Positions 40,517 through 48,610 of a DNA stretch of 64,000 nucleotides are shown piece after piece. A program made the position numbers and the translations under genes. Below the pieces are notes generated by a model. The model did not search any database. It was not told the origin of the DNA and saw only the letters and a program-made list of their open reading frames with translations. The stretch comes from Faecalicatena sp. Marseille-Q4148. Lineage in GTDB: Bacteria > Bacillota > Clostridia > Lachnospirales > Lachnospiraceae. The stretch is taken from assembly GCA_018228665.1 (NCBI GenBank), contig CP073692.1:3158641-3222640 (forward strand), in the 5' to 3' direction. Each line of letters begins with the position of its first letter. The stretch's first letter is position 1.

Positions 40517-40984
40517 ATGAAAATACATATTATTGGTGGGAGTGGAAGCGGAAAGACTTATCTCGCAGAGAATCTGTCAAAAAAATATGGAATCAGACAT
40601 TATGATTTAGATGATCTGCAATGGGATAATGATGCGGACATTTATGGAGTGAAGCGATCTAAAGAAGAGCGGGGAGAACTGCTCAAAGAAATTTTAAAGG
40701 AACCAGAATGGATTATTGAAGGTGTCTATTATAAATGGGTTGGTGAGGCATTTGCGGCGGCAGATGTAATTTATGTTTTGAATGTGCCGCTTTATGTTAC
40801 AAAATTTCGGATCATCAAACGTTTTTGTAAAAGAAAACTTGGCTTGGAGAGAGGAAAAAAAGAAACACTGAAATCACTTTTTGGTTTGCTTCGCTGGACA
40901 GAACAATATCAGAAAGAAGACATGGTTCAGATTTGGAAGATGCTTGAACCGTACAGGGAGAAATGCATATATAAAGAAAAATAA
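40517..40984 (+). CDS. P-loop kinase-like protein (FlaR/topology-modulation type)
   Basis: 155 residues starting at ATG 40517, 9 bases after AAGAGGT. Walker A is GGSGSGKT at residues 6-13; HYDLDDLQWDND and WIIEGVYYKW follow, as in the adenylate-kinase-like FlaR family. The substrate is unknown. Upstream in-frame codons extend into the XRE stop and are not preferred. Confidence 0.75.
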   Translation: MKIHIIGGSGSGKTYLAENLSKKYGIRHYDLDDLQWDNDADIYGVKRSKEERGELLKEILKEPEWIIEGVYYKWVGEAFAAADVIYVLNVPLYVTKFRIIKRFCKRKLGLERGKKETLKSLFGLLRWTEQYQKEDMVQIWKMLEPYREKCIYKEK

Positions 40985-41075
40985 AAATTCTGCGAAATTA
41001 TTCTCCTTTAAAATTATTTTTCCGATATCAAAAAATATGCAAATACTATAGAAAGATGAAAAAGGGGGAAGAAAA

Positions 41076-41684
41076 ATGTCTGTAAATAAGATAAAAAGAG
41101 GTAACAATGTGATGGTGCGTAACATGAAGATTTGTAAGTATTTTTTGGCGGTTTTCGCTGTAATATTGACTTTTCAAAGTGTTGTCTTACTAATAAATTT
41201 TTGCACTTTTTTGTGGACTTCTCCGGAACAGATTTTTGTTACGCAGACGGAAGGTGCAGTAAAAATTCAGGCATTTATAGGTTATTTTCAGTTGTCCTCA
41301 CAATCTTTACCGATAAATGACAATCTGGAAGTAAGTGCCAAAGTCTTTGGAGCCAGTATTGCAGCAATCACATTATTCTTTAAGAAGATTCCATCATTCT
41401 TAGTTTTGTGGAAAGTCGCACAGATTTTACAGAAAATGACATCGTCACCTTTCAGTGATGAAATATGTCAAAAGATAAAAGAAGTTGGTTGGATAATTGT
41501 ATATTTTGGCTTGCTTCAGAAATTACTATTTCAGAGCGGTATTTCTTTGATTTGTTATCATAAGTTTTGGATTAATAATCCAATTAATCTGACGTTATTG
41601 TTTGCCGGCGCAGTTATCCTGCTTATAGGAGATATCTTTGTATATGGATGTGAACTTCAAAAAGAAAACGATGAAGTATTATGA
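41076..41684 (+). CDS. DUF2975-like membrane protein
   Basis: 202 residues, four hydrophobic segments, and a conserved-looking SSPFSDEICQKIKEVGWII motif similar to the DUF2975 signature. An ATG 18 codons in (41130) is a possible alternative start, since the first residues are basic and not hydrophobic. These proteins usually pair with a small YozG-type XRE regulator, which is not adjacent here. Function unknown. Confidence 0.6.
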   Translation: MSVNKIKRGNNVMVRNMKICKYFLAVFAVILTFQSVVLLINFCTFLWTSPEQIFVTQTEGAVKIQAFIGYFQLSSQSLPINDNLEVSAKVFGASIAAITLFFKKIPSFLVLWKVAQILQKMTSSPFSDEICQKIKEVGWIIVYFGLLQKLLFQSGISLICYHKFWINNPINLTLLFAGAVILLIGDIFVYGCELQKENDEVL

Positions 41685-41739
41685 AAGAATGTGTATAATA
41701 TTGGATATAAATTAAGAAGTTTTCAGTGAGGTAATCTAT

Positions 41740-42231
41740 ATGGACGAAAAAGAATTAATGAAGCTATCGGCCGGCGAATTAACTGATTTAGGAATATGTC
41801 CTACTTGTTTTAATAGAAAACATAACGGAGCAGTTTTTGGAAATAATTCTGACAAATTAATTTATGAAGATCATGAAATAGAATGTTTTTTTGTGGGAAA
41901 TCCAAGAGCAGATGGGCATATGTGCATTTCAACTATTGATCATTATCACGATATGAGTGAAGCACCAGATTATATAAATGAAAAGATAATCAGGTTTTCA
42001 AAACAGTTTATGATAATTCTTAAAGAAGTTTATCAATGTGAAAGAGTTTATATGTGTACCATGTGCGATGGTCCTAATAATCACTATCATATTCAGTTGA
42101 TCCCTCGTTATAGTTATGAAAAACGAGGAAGCAGAAATTTTGTAAAAGAAAGACATGATTATATTTTTGATGAAATAAAGTTTAATAAAGCTAAGTCATT
42201 AATAAATGAATATGTATTAAAAAACAAGTAA
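41740..42231 (+). CDS. HIT-family nucleotide-binding protein
   Basis: 163 residues. The histidine triad is seen as NHYHIQLIPRY near residues 113-122, and a CPTCF plus CTMCD pair may bind zinc. HIT proteins hydrolyse or transfer nucleotide phosphates. The triad has Q instead of the third histidine, which resembles GalT-like or ApaH-like branches of the superfamily. The substrate is unknown. GAGG precedes the ATG. Confidence 0.72.
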   Translation: MDEKELMKLSAGELTDLGICPTCFNRKHNGAVFGNNSDKLIYEDHEIECFFVGNPRADGHMCISTIDHYHDMSEAPDYINEKIIRFSKQFMIILKEVYQCERVYMCTMCDGPNNHYHIQLIPRYSYEKRGSRNFVKERHDYIFDEIKFNKAKSLINEYVLKNK

Positions 42232-42270
42232 ACTTTTTCAACTTGAATTTGGAAGAGAAAGGGCTATGTA

Positions 42271-42345
42271 ATGTTTGCAGAAGAATTTGCGGCAGCGGGT
42301 ATGACGGCTATTGTAGAAAACATATTTGAAGATGGACAGTGGTAA
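42271..42345 (+). pseudogene. Possible gene remnant (24 codons)
   Basis: Short frame MFAEEFAAAGMTAIVENIFE ending in DGQW, resembling the last helix of TetR-type regulators. Too short to be functional and without a clear ribosome site. Confidence 0.25.
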
Positions 42346-42375
42346 TTTTAGATTCATTGGGGAAAAGAGGTCGTT

Positions 42376-42702
42376 ATGAGAAAGAGAACAAAGATTATTA
42401 TTGGAATTCTGGTTGTTTTTGTGATTTTTGTTGCAGGAATTAGTTATAGAGAATATGTAAAAGCACATACATTTACGCTCTCTGGTAATGAACAAATACA
42501 ATCAATTACAGGAATTGTAAAAGTAAATAGTCCGAGAGATACAGAAGTGATTTTTATTGATGCAAAAACCGGGGTAAATTATGCTATTCCGTATATTACT
42601 TCTGGAGCAAGCGAAACCATTAAACTTGAAAAAGGAAAATGGTATAATGTTGAAACAGGCGAAGGTCTTACAATGAGTTTAGTGAACGTTCGTATAGAAT
42701 AA
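42376..42702 (+). CDS. Membrane-anchored small protein
   Basis: 108 residues. A basic start and one hydrophobic segment (residues 6-23) serve as signal or anchor; the outer 80 residues are beta-rich (IQSITGIVKVNSPRDTEVIF). A GAGGTC site precedes the ATG. No family recognised. Confidence 0.58.
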   Translation: MRKRTKIIIGILVVFVIFVAGISYREYVKAHTFTLSGNEQIQSITGIVKVNSPRDTEVIFIDAKTGVNYAIPYITSGASETIKLEKGKWYNVETGEGLTMSLVNVRIE

Positions 42703-42896
42703 TATTCCAATCTTTGTGAGGGATTGGAAAGAAGATTTGCAGGCCGTATCTATGAAGATAGATTACTTGTTAAAACAGCGAAATCAGAAATTAGTTATAT
42801 ATTTAGTGAAGTAATGACAGATGTTAATTTGCGTTGCTTGTGGCAACAGCTGTTTTGATATTTAATAGTCGTATCAAAACAAAGGAGGCGCAGGTT

Positions 42897-43412
42897 ATGT
42901 TAAGCGAAAACATTAAAAATCTACGAAAATCAAAAGGACTTTCACAAGAAGAGTTGGCTATAAAGCTAAATGTGGTAAGACAAACCGTATCGAAATGGGA
43001 AAAAGGATTATCGGTTCCTGACTCAAGTATGCTCGTCTCATTAGCAGAAGAACTGGATACGTCTGTAAGTATGTTGCTCGGAGAAACTGTACAGAAAGAA
43101 TGTTTGAACGAAGGAAATTTAAAGAATATTTCTGAAAAACTTGAGGTTATCAATCTTCAACTTGCTAAAAGAAGTGAGATGAGAATTCGGACAATTCGCT
43201 ACCTGCTTATATTAGTGTGTGCAATTATTACAGTAGTATTTATTGCTTTCGCAGTTATGAATAGTGAATATTTGACTTGGAATTTTAATAATCCAGAATT
43301 AGCAATTGCAGGTACGCTATTGCATGGTGTTGAGTTTTTGTTTGTAAAATTAGCACCTTTCGTTTTTATTGGCTCTGTAATTGGCATTGTACTCACATAT
43401 AGAATGCGCTAA
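42897..43412 (+). CDS. XRE-family regulator with two membrane segments
   Basis: 171 residues starting at ATG 42897 with a strong AAAGGAGG site. N-terminal helix-turn-helix (residues 6-58: LRKSKGLSQEELAIKLNVV, RQTVSKWEKGLSVPDS), linker, then two hydrophobic segments (about 100-125 and 145-168). Such membrane-tethered XRE proteins may act on neighbouring membrane-protein genes; no target is evident. Confidence 0.8.
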   Translation: MLSENIKNLRKSKGLSQEELAIKLNVVRQTVSKWEKGLSVPDSSMLVSLAEELDTSVSMLLGETVQKECLNEGNLKNISEKLEVINLQLAKRSEMRIRTIRYLLILVCAIITVVFIAFAVMNSEYLTWNFNNPELAIAGTLLHGVEFLFVKLAPFVFIGSVIGIVLTYRMR

Positions 43413-43469
43413 TCTGTAGTTTACGGTGTTAATTGAGAGATAGAAACATATGAATTTGGAGGGATTTCA

Positions 43470-44441
43470 ATGTCAATATTTATCAAGATAGCAAAAAAGT
43501 ATAATTGGGAATTGAAAGATGAACCCACACGTTTAAATGGCGGTTTTATGCACAAAATGTATAAGATTGACACACAGCAAGGCACTTATGCCCTTAAATT
43601 GCTGAATCCATATGTCATGCAAAGAAAAACAGCGATGGCAAATTTCGCAAAAGCCGAACAGATAGAATTTTTATTAGAGCAGCAATATATCCCTATTCTC
43701 CCGGCACTATCTTTTGGTGGAAAGAAATTGCAGGAAATAGATGGGGAATACTTCTACATTTTTGATTATTTTTATGGAAAGCCTTTAAAAAATAATGAGA
43801 TAACAGAATATCATTGCAGAGAAATAGGAAAGGTACTTGCTAAAATCCATAGTATAGATAAGAAGTTTATGAACGAAAAATTTTCTGAAATGTCTATTGA
43901 TTGGGCGTTCTATATCGCTGAAATGCAAAAAGCCGATGTGAGACTGTATGCGATATTGAAAGATGCTCTTCCAGTAATTAAAGAAAGTCAAAATAAAGGT
44001 AATCTGGCAAGGAAGAAACTGCCTAAAGTTGTATCTATCTGCCATAACGATATGGATTGTAAAAATGTTCTCTGGAATGGGAATGATTATCGCATTATTG
44101 ATTTGGAATGTTTATCTTACAATAACCCATTTATGGAATTGTTTGAACTGGCATTATGTTGGTCAGGATATGAGGATTGTAGAATTGATTTTCGAATGTT
44201 TCAGACTTTTTTACAAGGATACAAAAATGCGGGTGGAGAATTGCCTACAGACTGGGAAACATTATATGATTGTAATAACGGCAGATTGGAATGGTTGGAA
44301 TATAATATTAAGCGTGTTTTAGGCATTGACTGCGGAGATGATGAAAAAGAAATTGGAATAGAACAAGTTGAAGAAACAATTCAGCAGATTATTTACTATT
44401 TTGAAATGAAGAAGCTTATACTTGAGCATTGCATTATATGA
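43470..44441 (+). CDS. Aminoglycoside-phosphotransferase-like kinase
   Basis: 323 residues with the APH/choline-kinase fold. The catalytic loop is ICHNDMDCKNVLWN near residue 192 (H-x-D-x4-N) and the metal-binding aspartate is in YRIIDLECL. N-terminal GGFMHKMYKI and YALKLLNP correspond to the nucleotide loop and lysine. The family includes antibiotic kinases and many metabolic kinases; nothing here identifies the substrate, so resistance should not be assumed. GGAGG precedes the ATG. Confidence 0.8.
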   Translation: MSIFIKIAKKYNWELKDEPTRLNGGFMHKMYKIDTQQGTYALKLLNPYVMQRKTAMANFAKAEQIEFLLEQQYIPILPALSFGGKKLQEIDGEYFYIFDYFYGKPLKNNEITEYHCREIGKVLAKIHSIDKKFMNEKFSEMSIDWAFYIAEMQKADVRLYAILKDALPVIKESQNKGNLARKKLPKVVSICHNDMDCKNVLWNGNDYRIIDLECLSYNNPFMELFELALCWSGYEDCRIDFRMFQTFLQGYKNAGGELPTDWETLYDCNNGRLEWLEYNIKRVLGIDCGDDEKEIGIEQVEETIQQIIYYFEMKKLILEHCII

Positions 44442-44488
44442 ATTTCAGTCATCGAGAGGAATGGCAGAATATTGGAGAAGTTGTAAGA

Positions 44489-44935
44489 ATGGAAATTAGA
44501 AAATATCAACCATCAGATTGTAAAACATTGACAGAGCTGTTTTATCATACAGTACATACTGTTAATGCAAAGGATTATACAGAAGAACAGTTAAATGTCT
44601 GGGCAACAAAACAGATGGATTTAGAAAAATGGAACTTATCACTGCAGGAGCATTATAGTATTGTTGCTATTGAAGACGATATCATTGTAGGATTTGGCGA
44701 TATAGATGAAACGGGCTACCTTGATCGGCTTTACGTTCATGCAGACTATCAAGGGAAAGGAATTGCTGCAGCTATCTGCGACCAATTGGAACAGGCAGTT
44801 GAGGGAAGTATAACAACACATGCATCTATTACAGCAAGGCCTTTTTTTGAAAAGAGAGGCTATCAAGTTGCAAAGGAACAACAGGTAGAGAGACAGGGAA
44901 TTTTTCTTACAAATTATGTTATGATAAAGGAATGA
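44489..44935 (+). CDS. GNAT family N-acetyltransferase
   Basis: 148 residues. Start ATG 44489 (MEIRKYQPSD), after GGAGAAG. The acetyl-CoA loop is LYVHADYQGKGIAAAICDQL, with the Q-x-G-x-G pattern, and FFEKRGY is the usual C-terminal strand. It acetylates an unknown small molecule or protein. The frame could extend upstream into the kinase gene, but the ribosome site favours this start. Confidence 0.85.
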   Translation: MEIRKYQPSDCKTLTELFYHTVHTVNAKDYTEEQLNVWATKQMDLEKWNLSLQEHYSIVAIEDDIIVGFGDIDETGYLDRLYVHADYQGKGIAAAICDQLEQAVEGSITTHASITARPFFEKRGYQVAKEQQVERQGIFLTNYVMIKE

Positions 44936-45012
44936 TAATGTTCAGGGATCAGAAGTTGCTGTAGGGATTATAGAGAAACTGATGAGTTAGTGTAGAAGAG
45001 AGTGACAGAGAG

Positions 45013-45678
45013 ATGGCAATTATATTGATTATTGATGATGATTTACATATCGGAAATGTACTTGAGGAAACACTTACCAACGAAGGGTATGGTGTTATTC
45101 GTGCGTATTCCGGGACGGAGGCGGTACTTTTGTTTTCACAAACAAAGCCGGATCTTGTACTTCTTGATTTAATGCTGCCGGGGTTAAGCGGTGAGGAAGT
45201 TTTAACACATATGAAAGGGATTCCTGTAATTGTTATGAGCGCAAAGGTTGATGTGGAACATAAGGTTGATCTTTTGCTCGGAGGAGCAGTTGATTATGTC
45301 ACAAAGCCTTTTCATACAAAAGAATTACTGGCTCGTATTGCCGTACATCTTCGTACGTTTGAGACGCTTGGCAAGGCGGGGATTTTGACTTTTGAAGAAA
45401 TCGAACTCGATATTGATACGCACATAGTAAAGATAAAAAATGCGGAAATAAAACTGACAAGAACAGAGTATGCTATTTTGAAACTTCTAATGCAAAATCC
45501 GACACAAGTCATTTCCAAATCACAGCTTCTTGATCGTATCAGCGAAGATACACCGGATTGTACGGAAAGCTCACTAAAAACACATATAAGTAATCTCCGC
45601 AAAAAGCTTCGTGAGGTAAGTGGAAAAGAGTATGTGGAAGCAGTTTGGGGGATTGGATTTAAAATGAAAACAGAATAA
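45013..45678 (+). CDS. OmpR-type response regulator
   Basis: 221 residues: receiver with acidic residues D8-D10, phospho-acceptor D52 in LLDLMLPG, and lysine in VTKPFH; C-terminal winged helix with LTRTEYAILKLL and SLKTHISNLRKKL. The gene order is regulator, ABC ATPase, ABC permease, histidine kinase, the layout of peptide-antibiotic sensing and export loci. The tandem repeats at 45689-45724 in front of the ABC genes are its likely target. Confidence 0.9.
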   Translation: MAIILIIDDDLHIGNVLEETLTNEGYGVIRAYSGTEAVLLFSQTKPDLVLLDLMLPGLSGEEVLTHMKGIPVIVMSAKVDVEHKVDLLLGGAVDYVTKPFHTKELLARIAVHLRTFETLGKAGILTFEEIELDIDTHIVKIKNAEIKLTRTEYAILKLLMQNPTQVISKSQLLDRISEDTPDCTESSLKTHISNLRKKLREVSGKEYVEAVWGIGFKMKTE

Positions 45679-45688
45679 ATCTTTACTA

Positions 45689-45724
45689 TTTCTGAACTGT
45701 TTTCTTAACCGTTTTCTGAACCAT
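45689..45724 (+). promoter_or_regulatory. Three tandem 12-bp repeats, probable response-regulator operator
   Basis: Consecutive units TTTCTGAACTGT, TTTCTTAACCGT and TTTCTGAACCAT, placed 8 bases before a TAAAAT box (45732-45737). They would replace or overlap the -35 element of the ABC promoter. Confidence 0.65.
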
Positions 45725-45769
45725 TTTGCGATAAAATGGCATCATCAAATACAAGGAGGTAAAACTTAT

Positions 45770-46684
45770 ATGGAGTATGTTCTTAAAACCAATGCTTTAT
45801 GTAAAAGCTACAAGCATTTTAAAGCATTGAATGGACTTACGATGAATGTTCCGAAAGGAGCAATCTATGGTTTGGTGGGGAAAAACGGTGCCGGAAAGAC
45901 AACTTTCATTCGTTTGATCTGTGGGCTGCAAAATCCTACATCCGGAGAGTATTCTTTATATGGTATAAAAAACTCAGAAAAGGATATTTTAAAATCTCGC
46001 AGAAGAATGGGGGCTGTGGTTGAAACCCCCTCTATTTATTTAGATTTAACAGCAGCAGAGAATCTGAAGGAACAGTATCGGATTCTTGGAATTCCTTCTT
46101 ATGACAGCATTCCGAAACTGTTGAAATTAGTAGGTCTTGAAAATACAGGAAATAAAAAGGCTAAAAATTTTTCACTTGGTATGCGGCAGAGATTGGGGAT
46201 TGCGATTGCTCTGGCAGGCGATCCTGATTTCCTGGTGTTAGATGAGCCGGTGAATGGTCTTGATCCACAAGGAATCATAGAGATGCGCGAGTTAATTTTA
46301 AAATTGAACCGTGAACATCAAATTACGGTATTGATTTCAAGTCATATTCTTGATGAGCTGTCTCGCCTTGCGACACATTATGGATTTCTTGACAATGGAA
46401 GAATGGTTAAGGAAATCAGTGCGGAAGAATTAGAAGCGTCCTGTCGTAAGTGTGTCCGCCTTGAGGTAACCAATGTAAAAGCGCTTGTCCGTGTTTTGGA
46501 TGAAATGAAGATTGATTATAATATGATCTCCGATCATGCAGCTGATGTATTTGCAAAAATCAATGTTTCCAAACTGACTATGGCTTTGTCAAAAGAAAAC
46601 TGCGAAGTGATTTCTATGCAGGAACGAGATGAAAGTTTGGAAAGTTATTATGTTGGTTTAGTGGGAGGGAAAGAGAATGAGTAA
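45770..46684 (+). CDS. ABC transporter ATP-binding protein
   Basis: 304 residues. Walker A GLVGKNGAGKTTFIRL, signature FSLGMRQRLGIAIAL, Walker B FLVLDEPVNGLDP and SSHILDEL. Closest in style to BcrA/LanF-type ATPases for peptide-antibiotic immunity. The C-terminal 90 residues are the usual extension. AAGGAGGTAAAA precedes the ATG. Confidence 0.92.
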   Translation: MEYVLKTNALCKSYKHFKALNGLTMNVPKGAIYGLVGKNGAGKTTFIRLICGLQNPTSGEYSLYGIKNSEKDILKSRRRMGAVVETPSIYLDLTAAENLKEQYRILGIPSYDSIPKLLKLVGLENTGNKKAKNFSLGMRQRLGIAIALAGDPDFLVLDEPVNGLDPQGIIEMRELILKLNREHQITVLISSHILDELSRLATHYGFLDNGRMVKEISAEELEASCRKCVRLEVTNVKALVRVLDEMKIDYNMISDHAADVFAKINVSKLTMALSKENCEVISMQERDESLESYYVGLVGGKENE

Positions 46685-47501
46685 ATTATTATCGGCAAAC
46701 GCTATCCGCTTGAAAAAAGATAGATTTTTTTGGATAGGTATGATTTTTATGTTGGCGGCAGGGATAAGTTTCCCGATAATGAAATATATAGATATGCGCC
46801 AGACACAGATAATTAATCATATTGATAACGGCTTTTTTGTCTGCGCTCTTTTTATCAGTATTGTAATGGCTGTGTTTTGCAGTTTGTTCATTGGCACAGA
46901 ATATAGTGACGGAACAATCCGAAATAAAGTGATCGTTGGGCAGAAAAGAGTTTCAATTTATTTGGCAAATCTTATTACTTGTTCGGCAGTAAGTATAGTT
47001 ATGTGTGCGATGTTTTTCATTCCGCATCTTTCTATCGGAATACCGCTGTTTGGTTTTTTTGAAATGAATACGAAAATGGTTTTGCTATTTGTAATAACCG
47101 TATTTATGCTTGCAATTGTATTTACATCGATTTTCACTTTAATTTCGATGCTAAATCATAACAAAGCAGTTACAGCGATTATCTGTATTTTATTAGCGTT
47201 TCTGTTTTTAATAATTGGGGCACAATTAAATAAAATGTTGAGTGAACCGGAAACAAATATGGCTATGGCCATGACGGAGAATGGACTGGAATACCAGGAA
47301 CTTCCTAATGCTAAATTCCTTGATGAGGGAGAGCGTAAAACGGTTCAATTCTTTTACGATCTTCTTCCCGGCGGTCAAGTAGTACAGTGTACTTCGTTAG
47401 AGGCTGAAAATCTATCGGTATTACCGGTCTATTCATTGGGAATCAGCATTTTAACAACAGGGGCAGGAGTGTTTTTCTTCCAAAAGAAAGAACTAAGATA
47501 A
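46677..47501 (+). CDS. ABC transporter permease
   Basis: 274 residues, six predicted membrane segments, with an outer loop around residues 190-235. It overlaps the ATPase gene by 8 bases. It is the membrane half of the transporter, of the ABC-2/BcrB type. Substrate unknown; by gene order a bacitracin- or lantibiotic-like peptide is plausible. Confidence 0.85.
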   Translation: MSKLLSANAIRLKKDRFFWIGMIFMLAAGISFPIMKYIDMRQTQIINHIDNGFFVCALFISIVMAVFCSLFIGTEYSDGTIRNKVIVGQKRVSIYLANLITCSAVSIVMCAMFFIPHLSIGIPLFGFFEMNTKMVLLFVITVFMLAIVFTSIFTLISMLNHNKAVTAIICILLAFLFLIIGAQLNKMLSEPETNMAMAMTENGLEYQELPNAKFLDEGERKTVQFFYDLLPGGQVVQCTSLEAENLSVLPVYSLGISILTTGAGVFFFQKKELR

Positions 47502-47511
47502 GGAGCATATT

Positions 47512-48408
47512 ATGGAAGTTTGGTTGCTAGTCGTTATCGTCATTTTGTTAATTATTATTTTTGCTTTGGCTATTAAATTGTTTCTCATACAAAAGACTGC
47601 ACGAGAAATAGAAGTGCAATTTGCTGAGCGACTAATGACGGAAACGAATACGCTGATCGATATTTCCTATCAAGATAAAACTATGTGCAGACTTGCGCAA
47701 CGATTAAACAGTGAGCTGCGTAAACTGCGCAAGGAACGCCACCGTTTTCAGCGGGGGGATTTGGAATTGAAAAGTGCGGTTACTAATATTTCTCACGATT
47801 TGCGCACGCCGCTTACGGCAATCAGCAGTTATCTGGACTTGCTTGACCAGGTAGAAAAAAGCGAAACAGCAGAGCGGTATATAGAGATCATTAGAAACCG
47901 TACTGAAGTATTAAAGCAGTTGACAGAAGAACTTTTCAGCTATTCGGTTATTACATCTTCACAATCTGATAACCGTGTGGAGTTTGTTGCTGTAAATGGT
48001 GTATTGGAAGAAAGTATATTAGGTTTTTATGCAGCTTTGCAGGAGCGAAAGATAACGCCGAGCATTTCTATAACAGAGCATAAGGTAATCCGTAAGGTGA
48101 ATCGAGCTGCGTTATCCCGTATCTTCTCAAACCTTCTCAATAATGTAATTAAGTATAGCGATGGAGATTTGAATATCTCTTTGACCGATGCGGGGGAAAT
48201 TAGTTTTTCCAATACTGCGTCTGATTTAAATGAGATAGATGTCGAAAGACTGTTTGACCGTTTTTATACAGTTGAAAATGCAAGAAAATCAACAGGACTT
48301 GGATTATCTATTTCAAGAATCTTAATTGAACAGATGAACGGAACAATATCTGCTCAATACGAGAATGGAAAGTTAAGGATTTGTATCCGGTTACCGGAGG
48401 CCATATAA
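47512..48408 (+). CDS. Sensor histidine kinase
   Basis: 298 residues with a single N-terminal membrane segment (residues 4-25) and no sizeable sensor domain, an intramembrane-sensing layout that often relies on the linked ABC transporter to detect the antibiotic. H95 in ISHDLRTPLTA is the phosphorylation site; N box IFSNLLNNVIKYS and TGLGLSISRILIEQ follow. The G1 box is weak (DLNEIDVERLFDRFY). Confidence 0.88.
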   Translation: MEVWLLVVIVILLIIIFALAIKLFLIQKTAREIEVQFAERLMTETNTLIDISYQDKTMCRLAQRLNSELRKLRKERHRFQRGDLELKSAVTNISHDLRTPLTAISSYLDLLDQVEKSETAERYIEIIRNRTEVLKQLTEELFSYSVITSSQSDNRVEFVAVNGVLEESILGFYAALQERKITPSISITEHKVIRKVNRAALSRIFSNLLNNVIKYSDGDLNISLTDAGEISFSNTASDLNEIDVERLFDRFYTVENARKSTGLGLSISRILIEQMNGTISAQYENGKLRICIRLPEAI

Positions 48409-48443
48409 TTCATTACCGTTTGCTAAGAAACTATATTATTTTA

Positions 48444-48472
48444 TTGATATTTTAAATGATATGTGGTATTAT
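48444..48472 (+). promoter_or_regulatory. Promoter of the riboswitch-MATE unit
   Basis: TTGATA at 48444-48449, 17-base spacer, TATTAT at 48467-48472, about a dozen bases before the aptamer. Confidence 0.7.
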
Positions 48473-48484
48473 GTTACGGATTTC

Positions 48485-48552
48485 GTCTCTTATATAAGTT
48501 CACAATTGGGTGGACGTTTCTACAAACTACCGTAAATAGTTTACTATAAGAC
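48485..48552 (+). promoter_or_regulatory. Purine-class riboswitch aptamer (guanine-type pocket)
   Basis: P1 5' strand in GTCTCTTATA, then P2 GTTCAC/GTGGAC, J2/3 GTTTCTAC, P3 AAACTA/TAGTTT with loop CCGTAAA, and P1 3' strand TATAAGAC. The J2/3 and L3 sequences equal the purine consensus; L2 keeps the GG that pairs with CC of L3. The base just before the J3/1 UAU is C, as in guanine aptamers (position 74 in the B. subtilis xpt numbering). Confidence 0.82.
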
Positions 48553-48589
48553 TTGAGAACAGGTCTTAGTAAATTATTTGCGGTTTTTT
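48530..48589 (+). terminator. ON-type terminator that competes with the purine aptamer
   Basis: A long stem beginning at CCG 48530 (in P3 loop) runs through the P3 and P1 3' strands and pairs with GTCTT-AGTAAA-TATTT-CGG up to 48583, followed by T6. Because it uses P1 3' and P3 3' bases, ligand binding should prevent it, as in B. subtilis pbuE. Confidence 0.78.
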
Positions 48590-48610
48590 ATTATTCTGAA
48601 GGAGGTTTTT

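Noticed and set aside
41740..42231. GalT-type enzyme assignment
   Set aside because: The H-x-H-x-Q motif is compatible, but the protein is far too short and lacks other GalT landmarks; only the superfamily is given.
42703..42896. Gene remnant between the anchored protein and the XRE regulator
   Set aside because: Short frames with some protein-like words, but no continuous similarity that I can name and several stops.
43470..44441. Antibiotic resistance kinase
   Set aside because: Fold agrees with the APH superfamily, but no feature separates resistance enzymes from metabolic kinases.
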